In this document: piece by piece, positions 17,130-25,217 of the stretch
How positions within the stretch are numbered: the stretch's first letter is position 1
How the letters are laid out: every line of letters starts with the position of its first letter
Origin: Nitrospirota bacterium
GTDB lineage: Bacteria; Nitrospirota; Thermodesulfovibrionia; Thermodesulfovibrionales; Dissulfurispiraceae
Direction of reading: 5' to 3'
DNA: 64,000 nt
Assembly (NCBI GenBank): GCA_015233365.1
Contig: JADFXU010000005.1
Span: 578-64,577 of the forward strand
The notes under the pieces: generated by a model
Databases searched by the model: none
Told to the model about the DNA's origin: nothing
Seen by the model: the letters and a program-made list of their open reading frames with translations, nothing else
Translations under genes and position numbers: made by a program

Positions 17130-17881
17130 GCGTGCGGGCACTGATCGTAGATGACGAACCGCATCTTGTCGATTATCTTGCCGGTCGGCTTGCCGTGCTA
17201 TGGCCGGAACTGGAGATATGCGGCACTGCAATAAATGGGATCGACGGCCTTGAGAAGATCAATAAGGAAAAGCCGGACCTTGTTTTCCTGGATATAAAGA
17301 TGCCGGGATTGACAGGTCTGGACGTCGCAGGCAGGATGAGCCATCCAAGTCTTGTAGTATTCATCACCGCCTACAACAAATACGCTGTCAAGGCGTTCGA
17401 GGAGGAGGCCGTTGATTATCTGCTCAAGCCTATAAGCGACGAGCGCCTCAGTCTGACCATAGCCCGGACCAAGAAGCGTCTTGAGCAAAACGAGGGCCTG
17501 AAGAGGATGGAGGGGTTCCTGTCCAGGCTCACACTTGCAATGGCCCGCAAGGACGCCTACCTGAACTTTATTCGGGCAGCTTCAGGGCGTGCCACGCGTT
17601 TAATCCCTGTTGATGAAGTCCTTTTTTTCAGATCAACGGAAAAATATACTGCCGTATTTACAAAAGACCGGGAATTTCTGATCCGCGTCCCCATTGTCGA
17701 TCTTATTAAACAGCTCGATCCCGAAAAGTTCTGGCAGATACATCGTTCAACGGTAGTCAATGTGTCCAGGGTCGCATCCGCAGTCCGTGATGAAGCGGGC
17801 CGCCTTGTCCTCAAAGTCAGAGATTCCCAGGCATCCCTTGTGGTGAGCCGCCCTTTTGTCCATCTCTTTAAACAGATGTGA
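17126..17881 (+). CDS. LytTR-family response regulator
   Basis: 251 aa. The N-terminal receiver domain has DD at 9-10, the phospho-accepting Asp56 in LVFLDIKMPG and the Lys in LLKPISDERL. The C-terminal 100 residues are a LytTR DNA-binding domain: RLIPVDEVLFFRSTEKYTAVF and FWQIHRSTVVNVSRV are its landmarks. It is translationally coupled to the kinase by an ATGA overlap. LytTR regulators bind pairs of short direct repeats; targets cannot be named here, though the SUMF1-cytochrome operon lies next on the same strand. Confidence 0.92.
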   Translation: MSVRALIVDDEPHLVDYLAGRLAVLWPELEICGTAINGIDGLEKINKEKPDLVFLDIKMPGLTGLDVAGRMSHPSLVVFITAYNKYAVKAFEEEAVDYLLKPISDERLSLTIARTKKRLEQNEGLKRMEGFLSRLTLAMARKDAYLNFIRAASGRATRLIPVDEVLFFRSTEKYTAVFTKDREFLIRVPIVDLIKQLDPEKFWQIHRSTVVNVSRVASAVRDEAGRLVLKVRDSQASLVVSRPFVHLFKQM

Positions 17882-18083
17882 TTCTAATACTTCCAATAAT
17901 TTCATCGCGTCAATATGCGTTTCAAGCCATATATCAGCGTTTTGTCGCAAATAATTGAATTGTAGGATGACTTTTTGAAAAATAGAAGTATAATAGAAAT
18001 AAAAAAAACTAATGATACCTGAAAGAAAACATAATGATTCAATTTCAGAGAGAGTTGTCGGGAAACATTTTTTTATTTCCCTC

Positions 18084-18111
18084 TTGACATCCGCAATAAT
18101 CTGTTTAAAAT
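18084..18111 (+). promoter_or_regulatory. Sigma-70 promoter of the SUMF1-cytochrome-barrel operon
   Basis: TTGACA (18084-18089) and TAAAAT (18106-18111) are 16 bases apart, about 60 bp before the first gene. The preceding 200 bp are AT-rich with no ORF and give room for an activator. Confidence 0.6.
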
Positions 18112-18171
18112 TTAAGCATATGTGTATCTATAGATAATGAAACTGAAAATACTAAGATCAGGGGGTGTAAG

Positions 18172-18999
18172 ATGGCATTAAGAATTCCGTTTGTTGTGTT
18201 GATGTTTTTCCTTGTTGTCTCTCCAGTTGTTGTCAATGCAGAAACCCCGATTACAGACCCGGTAACGGGTATGGAGCTTGTCTTCATCAAGGGCGGCTGT
18301 TATGACATGGGAGACTCAGCCGGCGATGGCGACAGCAACGAGAGGCCGGTTCATGAGGTATGTGTGAATGATTTTTACATGGGCAAGTACGACGTGACCA
18401 ACGAGCAGTTCAGAAAATTCCAACCTGAACATAATAGCGGCGGTTTTGAGGGTTTATCGCTAAATGGTGATAAACAGCCGGTTGTCTTTGTTTCATGGGA
18501 TGATGCTGTCGCCTTTGCCAAATGGCTATCACAAAAGACGGGACAGACTTACAGGCTGCCTACCGAAGCCGAGTGGGAATATGCTGCCCGCGCCGGGACA
18601 AAGACGAAATATTTCTGGGGCAATAATCCTGACGAAGCCTGTAAATATGCAAACGTCTCTGATATGAGCGCAAAGAAACGCTGGAAGACCTGGCCGGCTT
18701 TTTACTGCGATGACAAGTTCCTGGTCTCAGCTCCTGTCGGGAGCTTTCAGCCTAACCAGTTTGGATTGTACGACATGCTGGGGAATGTCTGGCAGTGGTG
18801 CGAGGACGTTTATAGCAGTTCGGCCTATACCAGGCTCCCCAAAAACAACCCCGTATTCGAGGGGTCCGGAGAGTATCACGTCGAGCGTGGGGGCGGCTGG
18901 AGCAACGGGCCTCTGGGTGTCAGGGTTTCCCATCGCGTTCCGCTTACGCCGGAATTCGGCCATCATGCACTCGGGTTCCGTCTCGTGAGGGTCAAATGA
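18172..18999 (+). CDS. Secreted SUMF1-domain protein (formylglycine-enzyme-like, catalytic Cys absent)
   Basis: 275 aa. Signal peptide MALRIPFVVLMFFLVVSPVVVNA, then a full SUMF1/FGE fold: PVTGMELVFIKGGCYDMGD, NERPVHEVCVNDFYMGKYDVTNEQF, RLPTEAEWEYAARAG, LYDMLGNVWQWCED and GHHALGFRLVR. True formylglycine-generating enzymes have two Cys after the late RGGSW motif; here RGGGWSNGPLGVRVSHR has none, so sulfatase activation is unlikely. It is the first gene of an operon with a decaheme cytochrome and an MtrB-type barrel, so a role in folding, binding or assembly of that complex is possible. The RBS is AGGGGG. Confidence 0.85.
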   Translation: MALRIPFVVLMFFLVVSPVVVNAETPITDPVTGMELVFIKGGCYDMGDSAGDGDSNERPVHEVCVNDFYMGKYDVTNEQFRKFQPEHNSGGFEGLSLNGDKQPVVFVSWDDAVAFAKWLSQKTGQTYRLPTEAEWEYAARAGTKTKYFWGNNPDEACKYANVSDMSAKKRWKTWPAFYCDDKFLVSAPVGSFQPNQFGLYDMLGNVWQWCEDVYSSSAYTRLPKNNPVFEGSGEYHVERGGGWSNGPLGVRVSHRVPLTPEFGHHALGFRLVRVK

Positions 19000-19022
19000 G
19001 AAAGTTATCGTGGAGGATCGGT

Positions 19023-19958
19023 ATGCAAAAAAAATATTTGATTTTGCTGTTAATTCCTCTTGTCTTCCTGTTGGCCTCGGTCTCTAAGTCGCGCAGCAGT
19101 GAAGATGCGACAAAGGAAACAACGGAGAAGGAGGGTTTCATCGGAGCTGAAACCTGTCAGGGTTGTCATGAAACACAATACGCGACCTATGCAAAGACCA
19201 TCCATTCCAAGAAGCATGTTAAAGGGCCCGCATCGCAGGATGCCTGCGAGACCTGCCACGGTCCCGGAGCAAAGCATGTTGAGAAAGGCGGTGGTAGAGG
19301 CGTAGATATTTTTGCCTTCGACAAGAAAGCGGACCCAAGAGCCAAGACTGCAAAATGCCTCGCCTGCCATGAAGAGCAGCGGCAGCAAAAGTTCTGGAGT
19401 ATGAGCAAGCACAAGGCGGAAGATGTTTCATGTGACAATTGCCATTCTCCCCACAGAGGAGGAGATAAGCTCCTGAAAGCGGAAAAATCCGAAGTGTGTT
19501 TTCAGTGCCACAGGGATATCAAGACAATGGTGAACAAGCAGTCCCACCATCCCATCAAGGAAGGCAAAGTATCTTGCAGCGACTGCCATAATCCGCACGG
19601 CGAGTTCGGCGACAAGATGATAAAGGCCGATTCAGTCAACGAACTCTGCTATAAATGCCATGCAGACAAAAGAGGGCCTTTTATGTGGGAGCACCCGCCT
19701 GTCGAGGAGAATTGCACGACTTGCCACAATCCTCACGGGAGCAACCATAACAGGCTTCTGGTGATGAGGACGCCGCAGCTCTGCCAGCAATGCCACGACG
19801 GCGCATACCATCCGGGAACCCCGTATACGCAGTTCTCATCTCCTGCCAAGACGGCTTTCCCTGCGGCGCAGTTAGTCGGCCGCGCCTGTTTGAACTGCCA
19901 TAATGACGTCCACGGCACGAATGGTCCGTCAGCCTATGGACAAAGATTCCTTAAATAG
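19023..19958 (+). CDS. Periplasmic decaheme c-type cytochrome, MtrA/DmsE family
   Basis: 311 aa from ATG 19023, where GGAGG lies just upstream and a signal peptide begins. The ORF track's ATG at 18996 overlaps the previous stop and is an alternative. Ten CxxCH motifs (first at residue 45: CQGCH, CETCH, CLACH, CDNCH, CFQCH, CSDCH, CYKCH, CTTCH, CQQCH, CLNCH) match the ten hemes of MtrA/DmsE/PioA. In Shewanella MtrA sits inside the MtrB barrel and carries electrons across the outer membrane. The MtrB-like gene follows 12 bp later, supporting the same role. No MtrC/OmcA-type surface cytochrome is in the window. Confidence 0.93.
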   Translation: MQKKYLILLLIPLVFLLASVSKSRSSEDATKETTEKEGFIGAETCQGCHETQYATYAKTIHSKKHVKGPASQDACETCHGPGAKHVEKGGGRGVDIFAFDKKADPRAKTAKCLACHEEQRQQKFWSMSKHKAEDVSCDNCHSPHRGGDKLLKAEKSEVCFQCHRDIKTMVNKQSHHPIKEGKVSCSDCHNPHGEFGDKMIKADSVNELCYKCHADKRGPFMWEHPPVEENCTTCHNPHGSNHNRLLVMRTPQLCQQCHDGAYHPGTPYTQFSSPAKTAFPAAQLVGRACLNCHNDVHGTNGPSAYGQRFLK

Positions 19959-19970
19959 GAGGAGACGAAA

Positions 19971-22139
19971 ATGAAAATGAAAACGAGAATAATAACTTTG
20001 GTTGCAGCATTTTCCCTCCTTCCATTTGCCAGTGCATTTTCTGCTGACGGTGACTCGGGAGGAGGTACTATTAGCGGCGACATAGGGGGGACCGGCTGGG
20101 TCTCTTCAGTAACCGGCAACAAGGCCAAATTCAGTGAATACAGGGACATGACGTCAGGGGGCGGCTTTTACAGCAACATCAGGCTGGGCTATGACAGCGA
20201 CACCAATTGGATGAAATTCAGGACGTCGGACATGGGCTACGACACGCAAAATTATCAGCTCGACGGCGGCTCTTACGGCAATGTCAAGTTCAATATGTTT
20301 TATAATGAGATTATCCACAACATTACCTTTGACGCAAAAACCCCTTATTCCAGCGCCGGGGGTAATGTGCTCACCTACACCGGGGCTGCTCCAAGTCATA
20401 ATCCGGCAACATGGAACAGTTTCGATTACTCAATCAAAAGGAAGCAGACCGGCGGCGACATCAAATTCGATATGCTGAAGCCTTTTTACATTGATTTTTC
20501 AGCAACCAATGAGAGGAGGACCGGTATATTGCCGGTCGCTGCCAACACGGGCATGACTTCTCCCGGCGCCTTTATAGAACTCCCGGCGCCTATTGCGTAT
20601 ACGACTAATAACTTTATGGGAGAGATCGGTTATGCTGCCAAGCCGGTGATAGCATCGTTAAGTGTCTTATATAGCAATTTCACCAATGATAACCATGTTC
20701 TCAATTATGAGTCCATACTTTCCACGAAAACGGACACGACAACATTACCGCCTGATAATGATTACTACAGGATCGGGTTCAAGGGTTCCCTGCAGCTTCC
20801 GCTGAACACCAGGTTCAATGTGAACCTGGCCAACGCACACTCTGAATCGACATTCGACCTGCTTCGATCATATCTTTTGAACGGGACGACACCGGTAAGT
20901 CTCACAACCAGTCCGAACAGTTTGAGTTCCTCAACATTCCATGGAAAGAAGGATATCCAGAATTACAACTTTGTGCTCACTTCCAATCCGGTGTCTTTCC
21001 TCGATGGCAAGATTTTCTACAAATATTACAACACAACAAACAAGTCGGACCAGATTACGGCAATAGACACCAACAATAGTACAACTGCATCCGCGCCGGG
21101 TTTTTTGTTCACGAACCCGCTTTTTGACTACAAAAAAAATACTTATGGCGGTGACCTCGGTTTCAGGCTTCCTGCCCGCTTTTACCTGGATATTGGGTAC
21201 TCCTACGTCTCTACTGACAGGAGCAGGGAAGACATCCCGGTAACGAATGACAACATTTACAAAGCCGAGCTCAGATGGAACGGGCTTGATTACCTGACGC
21301 CGAAAATCGGATATGAGCGGCTTCAGAGAAACGCTGCAGGGCCTACAGCGGCAGACCTCACTGACAACTTCGGAATCGACACATGGCTCCACCGGTTTGA
21401 TGCGTCGAGACAGACAAGGGATACTTACAAGGCTGCTGTCGATTTCTACCCCCTCGATAAGCTCGATATGGGCGTGGCTTACAAATACAAGAAGTCGGAT
21501 TACCCTGGCGACATTCTGGGCCTTCAGAATTCCCGCACAGACGAGCTTGATATTTACGGGGAATACGGGATCGGAAACATTGCAAAGGTAAACGGCTATT
21601 TCGATATCCAGAATACCAAGACGAATTCATCTTTCCGCCGGTTCGATACTACTAACACGGATGTTAATCCCTCCGATCCGCAAAGTGCCTCTCTCTATAA
21701 CTGGAACATGGCCATGAAAGACGATACTTACGAGTTCGGAGCAGGAGTCGACGTCTATCTGGTGCCGAAAAAACTGACCCTCAGGCTCCAGTATGACTAT
21801 GTAAATTCCGACGGTAATGACGATCTCTCCATCTTTAATTCGGCGGCGCTTGCTGCGCTGAATCCTACAGCCAACAACAGTAATATCGATATCCCCAGCT
21901 TCGATGATTACAAAAAGAGCTCCTTTACGTCAAAGTTGAGCTATGCCGTTACAAAATCCATAGCTATAGCCGCAGGATTTTCTTACGAGCAATACAGATA
22001 CAGCGATGCGAGCCTTAACAACTACAAAGACTTCTTCACCAATTCGGCTGGAACCACCGCCTACTACCTAAGCGGGGCATATGCGAACCCGTCGTACACC
22101 GCGCGCATTTTTTTCCTGAGCGCCGCATACAAGTTTTAG
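19971..22139 (+). CDS. MtrB/PioB-family decaheme-associated outer-membrane beta-barrel
   Basis: 722 aa. Signal peptide MKMKTRIITLVAAFSLLPFASAFSA, then a Tyr/Asn/Asp-rich protein with dozens of alternating beta-strands, such as GYDTQNYQLDGGSYGNVKFN, YYRIGFKGSLQLPL and KAAVDFYPLDKLDMGVAYKYKKSDYPG. It ends in Phe (SAAYKF), as outer-membrane barrels do. Length and strand pattern match MtrB (about 700) and PioB. It should sheath the decaheme cytochrome encoded 12 bp upstream. No Cys is seen in the N-terminal part, so the CxxC of Shewanella MtrB is missing. A strong AGGAGGAG precedes the ATG. The operon ends at the hairpin at 22156. Confidence 0.9.
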   Translation: MKMKTRIITLVAAFSLLPFASAFSADGDSGGGTISGDIGGTGWVSSVTGNKAKFSEYRDMTSGGGFYSNIRLGYDSDTNWMKFRTSDMGYDTQNYQLDGGSYGNVKFNMFYNEIIHNITFDAKTPYSSAGGNVLTYTGAAPSHNPATWNSFDYSIKRKQTGGDIKFDMLKPFYIDFSATNERRTGILPVAANTGMTSPGAFIELPAPIAYTTNNFMGEIGYAAKPVIASLSVLYSNFTNDNHVLNYESILSTKTDTTTLPPDNDYYRIGFKGSLQLPLNTRFNVNLANAHSESTFDLLRSYLLNGTTPVSLTTSPNSLSSSTFHGKKDIQNYNFVLTSNPVSFLDGKIFYKYYNTTNKSDQITAIDTNNSTTASAPGFLFTNPLFDYKKNTYGGDLGFRLPARFYLDIGYSYVSTDRSREDIPVTNDNIYKAELRWNGLDYLTPKIGYERLQRNAAGPTAADLTDNFGIDTWLHRFDASRQTRDTYKAAVDFYPLDKLDMGVAYKYKKSDYPGDILGLQNSRTDELDIYGEYGIGNIAKVNGYFDIQNTKTNSSFRRFDTTNTDVNPSDPQSASLYNWNMAMKDDTYEFGAGVDVYLVPKKLTLRLQYDYVNSDGNDDLSIFNSAALAALNPTANNSNIDIPSFDDYKKSSFTSKLSYAVTKSIAIAAGFSYEQYRYSDASLNNYKDFFTNSAGTTAYYLSGAYANPSYTARIFFLSAAYKF

Positions 22140-22155
22140 AGATAAGTTTTTTCCG

Positions 22156-22191
22156 AATCGGGGAGAGAGCGCTGCTGCTCTCTCCCCGATT
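22156..22191 (+). terminator. Strong 15-bp hairpin after the MtrAB-like operon
   Basis: AATCGGGGAGAGAGC and GCTCTCTCCCCGATT pair perfectly around GCTGCT, 16 bp past the barrel stop. The T-tract after it (ATTATTTG) is short. As the stem is symmetric it may also serve the convergent panD transcript. Confidence 0.75.
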
Positions 22192-22220
22192 ATTTGTGAA
22201 GGAAGTTAAAGGCTGAGAAT

Positions 22221-22568
22221 TCAGAGAGGGTTGTTGTTGGCGTCTATTTTGACGATCGTCGGCTCGAAATTCTTAATTTCCTGTTCGGCCAGATAGCAAT
22301 AGGAGAATATTATGATTATATCGCCCACCATCCCCTTGCGCGCAGTCGGGCCGTTCAGGCAGAATTCGCGGGACCCCGGCTTGCCGGGTATGACGTAGGT
22401 TTCAAACCGCTCGCCGTTGTTCAGGTTGCTTATCATGACCTGCTCATATGGGAGCATTCCGGCGCGCTCCATGATTTCCCTGTCAATGGTAATGCTTCCC
22501 TCGTAGGCGAGGTTCGCTTCCGTGATCCTGGCCCTGTGTATCTTCGATCTTAAAAAACATCTAAGCAT
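22221..22568 (-). CDS. panD: Aspartate 1-decarboxylase (pyruvoyl-dependent)
   Basis: 115-aa enzyme making beta-alanine for pantothenate and CoA. The proenzyme self-cleaves between Gly24 and Ser25 in YEGSITID, and Ser25 becomes the pyruvoyl group. Lys9 (RSKIHRARIT), the NGERFETYVI strand and GMVGDIIIIFSY are conserved in PanD. Length is typical of the family. AAGGAG precedes the ATG. It is the last gene of the minus-strand block that includes gatC and the helicase, separated by 102 bp from gatC. Confidence 0.94.
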   Translation of the reverse strand: MLRCFLRSKIHRARITEANLAYEGSITIDREIMERAGMLPYEQVMISNLNNGERFETYVIPGKPGSREFCLNGPTARKGMVGDIIIIFSYCYLAEQEIKNFEPTIVKIDANNNPL

Positions 22569-22670
22569 AATTTTAAACTCCTTAATGCATTAAAGGTTAT
22601 TGGCTATGGACTGCAGGAAAAAAAGCAGAGATGCATTCATGGCCCATGACCTATTGCCTATCGCCCTTTA

Positions 22671-22958
22671 TTATTCGATTATCTTCGGGACCCTGTAAAA
22701 GTTGTCTGCGGGGTCAGGAGCGTTTTTTAACGCCTCCTCGTTTGAAAGCGACGGCATACGCATATCATCTCTCATAACATTATTGATAGGCAGCACATGC
22801 GAGGTCGGTCCGACGCCGCCGGTGTCGAGTGTATTTAATTGTTCAACGTAACTGATAATCGTGTTCAGTTGCCCGCTATACGTTGACAGTTCCTCTTCGG
22901 AAAGAGTGAGCATCGAGAGCTTCACAATATGCTTTACTTCATCCCCGGTTATTTTCAT
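22671..22958 (-). CDS. gatC: Asp-tRNA(Asn)/Glu-tRNA(Gln) amidotransferase subunit C
   Basis: 95 aa. GatC wraps around GatA and stabilises the GatCAB complex that amidates mischarged Glu-tRNA(Gln) or Asp-tRNA(Asn). VKHIVKLSMLTLSEEELSTYSGQLNTIISYVEQLNTLDT and the ending FYRVPKIIE are the family signature. It lies 9 bp after the helicase stop, so it is probably cotranscribed with the helicase. GatA and GatB are not in the window. Confidence 0.93.
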   Translation of the reverse strand: MKITGDEVKHIVKLSMLTLSEEELSTYSGQLNTIISYVEQLNTLDTGGVGPTSHVLPINNVMRDDMRMPSLSNEEALKNAPDPADNFYRVPKIIE

Positions 22959-22967
22959 TTCGCGCTT

Positions 22968-25085
22968 TTACACCTTTTCCAGGTGCACGTGCCGCACCGA
23001 TAGCCGTTTCAGTCCGACACTCTGGAAATTAACGGTCAATTTTAAATCATCTCCTTCACCGCAGCAATCGCGTACGATGCCGACGCCCCACGCAGGATGC
23101 TTCACTTTGCTTCCCACCAGATATGCAAGGGCGGGCCTCTGCGGACAGATTTTGACCGGTCTCGGAGGCAACGAGGTGACCCTGGAAACGACGGTTTTTT
23201 CCACCCAGTGACAGCAATCCTTCGGTATATCGCTGAGGAACCGAGAAGGTTCCTGGTCCTGGATCTTCGAATACAGCTTTCTTTTCTTGACGCTGTTCAG
23301 GCAGAGAATGTCTTTGGCCCTCGTCATGCCGACATAGAAAAGCCTTCGCTCTTCATGCATTTCGGCTTCTTCATCCACGGCTTTGAAATAAGGCAGGATA
23401 CCTTCTTCAAGGCCGATTATGAATACGACGGGGAATTCCAGTCCCTTCGCGCTGTGCAGCGTCATGAGCGAAACAGCGGGCTTTACAGGGACCGAACCGT
23501 TGATTGCCGTACTCGTCAACGATGTTTTTTCGATGAAATCCTTTATGGGTATTGCATCAGCAGAGGCGATCAGTTCCATGATGTTCTGCAGGCGGTCTTC
23601 CTCGATATCTTCAATATAGCCTGTCAGCTCGACAATGTCCTTCAGCATGTCCGCGGCATTCCTGTATGGAGCAGTTGCGAGGTGGCCGATTACTTTAATA
23701 AACTCGCCCAATTTCTCCTTGACAGACGCTGCCAGCACATTTGCTTTGAGCATTGTTTGCGCAGCCGACAGGAGGCTGACAGAGTTTTTCTTTGCTTCCT
23801 GCTCTATTTTTGACAGGGTAGCCGCGCCGATATTTCTCGAAGGGCTGTTTATGATCCGCCTTAGACTCACGTTATCATCATGGTTCAACACAAGCCGCAT
23901 ATAGGAAAGGAGGTCCTTTATTTCCCGCCTGTGATAAAAGCTTATCCCGCTGAGCACCTTATAGGGGATTTCTTCCTCCCTGATGGCATCCTCGATCGAC
24001 CTCGCCTGAAGATTTACCCGGTAGAGAATCGCAAAGCTGTCATAGTCGTAGTTATTTTTCAGATAGAGGTCTTTTATGGTCCGCGCAACATATTTTGCCT
24101 CTTCGTCTTCGGTGTTCAGCCTGCAATAGATTACTTTCTCTCCCTGGCCTTTATCTGTCCACAGGCTTTTCAGTTTTCTGTTTTTGTTTTTTGCTATCAC
24201 GGAACCTGAAACATCCAGTATGTTCTGGGTTGACCGGTAATTCTGCTCGAGCCTGACGACCTGGGCATCGGGAAAATCTTTTTCGAAGTTCAGGATATTG
24301 CTTACATCGGCGCCCCTGAACTTGTATATGCTCTGGTCATCGTCTCCCACAGCGCAGATATTCCTGTGTGAAGACGCCATTAATTGCAGAAGGCAGTATT
24401 GAGCACGGTTGGTGTCCTGAAACTCGTCAACGAGGATATAAGGAAACATGCCGGTATACTTTTCGAGGATTTTCGGATTGTCCCTGAACAATTTGGCGGT
24501 AAGCATGATCAGATCATCGAAATCGAGGGCGTTGCACTTCTTCATCTCGTCCTGATACTTGAGGTATACCCTCCCGAGCTTTTCGTCGAAGCTGAATCCA
24601 TCTCCCTGGGACAAAAAGTCTTCAGGAGAGATAAGCGATGATTTAAGGATGCTTATCCTTGAAGCCACTCCTTTGTAAAGGGCCTCGTATATATTGAACT
24701 CTTTAAGGATATGACGAACAAGATTACACTGATCGTCTTCGTCGTAAATGGTAAAATCCGGTTTGTAGTCGAGTGCCTTTATCTCTTTGCGCAATATTTT
24801 ATTGCACTGTGAATGAAACGTCCCTATCCATGCATTTTTAAAGTCCTCTTCAATACATTGACAGATTCTCGATTTCATTTCATCGGCGGCCTTGTTGGTG
24901 AAAGTGACGGTAAAAATCGATGAGGGAGAAAGCTTTTTCTTTTTGATAAGATAAGCGAACTTATGAGTGACCACTCTGGTCTTTCCGCTGCCTGCTCCTG
25001 CAAGGACCAGCAGCGGACCCTTTGAATGCAGGATAGCTTCTTTTTGCTGCGGATTGAGTTCCTCTAATAAGACATCTCTTGCCAT
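22968..25085 (-). CDS. pcrA: UvrD/Rep/PcrA-type ATP-dependent DNA helicase
   Basis: 705-aa superfamily 1A 3'-5' helicase. N-terminal Q motif LNPQQKEAI, Walker A GAGSGKT near 32-38, motif Ia TFTNKAADEM, Walker B VDEFQDTN, GDDDQSIYKFRGA, QNYRST, LMTLHSAKGLEF and RLFYVGMTRAKD all appear in order. A C-terminal Tudor-like segment (VGSKVKHPAWGVGIVRDC) matches the RNA-polymerase-binding tail of PcrA/UvrD. It serves nucleotide-excision and replication repair. Length is close to PcrA. It begins 130 bp downstream of the glmS stop on the same strand. Confidence 0.92.
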   Translation of the reverse strand: MARDVLLEELNPQQKEAILHSKGPLLVLAGAGSGKTRVVTHKFAYLIKKKKLSPSSIFTVTFTNKAADEMKSRICQCIEEDFKNAWIGTFHSQCNKILRKEIKALDYKPDFTIYDEDDQCNLVRHILKEFNIYEALYKGVASRISILKSSLISPEDFLSQGDGFSFDEKLGRVYLKYQDEMKKCNALDFDDLIMLTAKLFRDNPKILEKYTGMFPYILVDEFQDTNRAQYCLLQLMASSHRNICAVGDDDQSIYKFRGADVSNILNFEKDFPDAQVVRLEQNYRSTQNILDVSGSVIAKNKNRKLKSLWTDKGQGEKVIYCRLNTEDEEAKYVARTIKDLYLKNNYDYDSFAILYRVNLQARSIEDAIREEEIPYKVLSGISFYHRREIKDLLSYMRLVLNHDDNVSLRRIINSPSRNIGAATLSKIEQEAKKNSVSLLSAAQTMLKANVLAASVKEKLGEFIKVIGHLATAPYRNAADMLKDIVELTGYIEDIEEDRLQNIMELIASADAIPIKDFIEKTSLTSTAINGSVPVKPAVSLMTLHSAKGLEFPVVFIIGLEEGILPYFKAVDEEAEMHEERRLFYVGMTRAKDILCLNSVKKRKLYSKIQDQEPSRFLSDIPKDCCHWVEKTVVSRVTSLPPRPVKICPQRPALAYLVGSKVKHPAWGVGIVRDCCGEGDDLKLTVNFQSVGLKRLSVRHVHLEKV

Positions 25086-25153
25086 AAAAATACTCGCTTA
25101 ATTATACCACAATAGAGCACCTTGAGTGTTATTAAAATGCCGGTAATCCCGGT

Positions 25154-25217
25154 AATAGCGTTCATCGCGTCATCGTGTTATCGTTTTCCGCTTATGATTT
25201 CCCGCGCTATAACGCTT
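25154..25217. repeat. Short relative of the GCGTTATAGCGTT repeat family
   Basis: AATAGCGTTCATCGCGT at 25154 and CGCGCTATAACGCTT at 25203 echo the units at 14662-14774 in inverted arrangement. The right end overlaps the last codons of glmS. Confidence 0.5.

Noticed and set aside
18172-18999. Formylglycine-generating enzyme for a sulfatase
   Set aside because: Catalytic Cys residues are missing and no Cys-type sulfatase is encoded; the 31.8-kb enzyme uses Thr.
23097-23813. 238-aa plus-strand ORF inside the helicase gene
   Set aside because: Shadow frame of pcrA; low-complexity composition and no recognisable domain.
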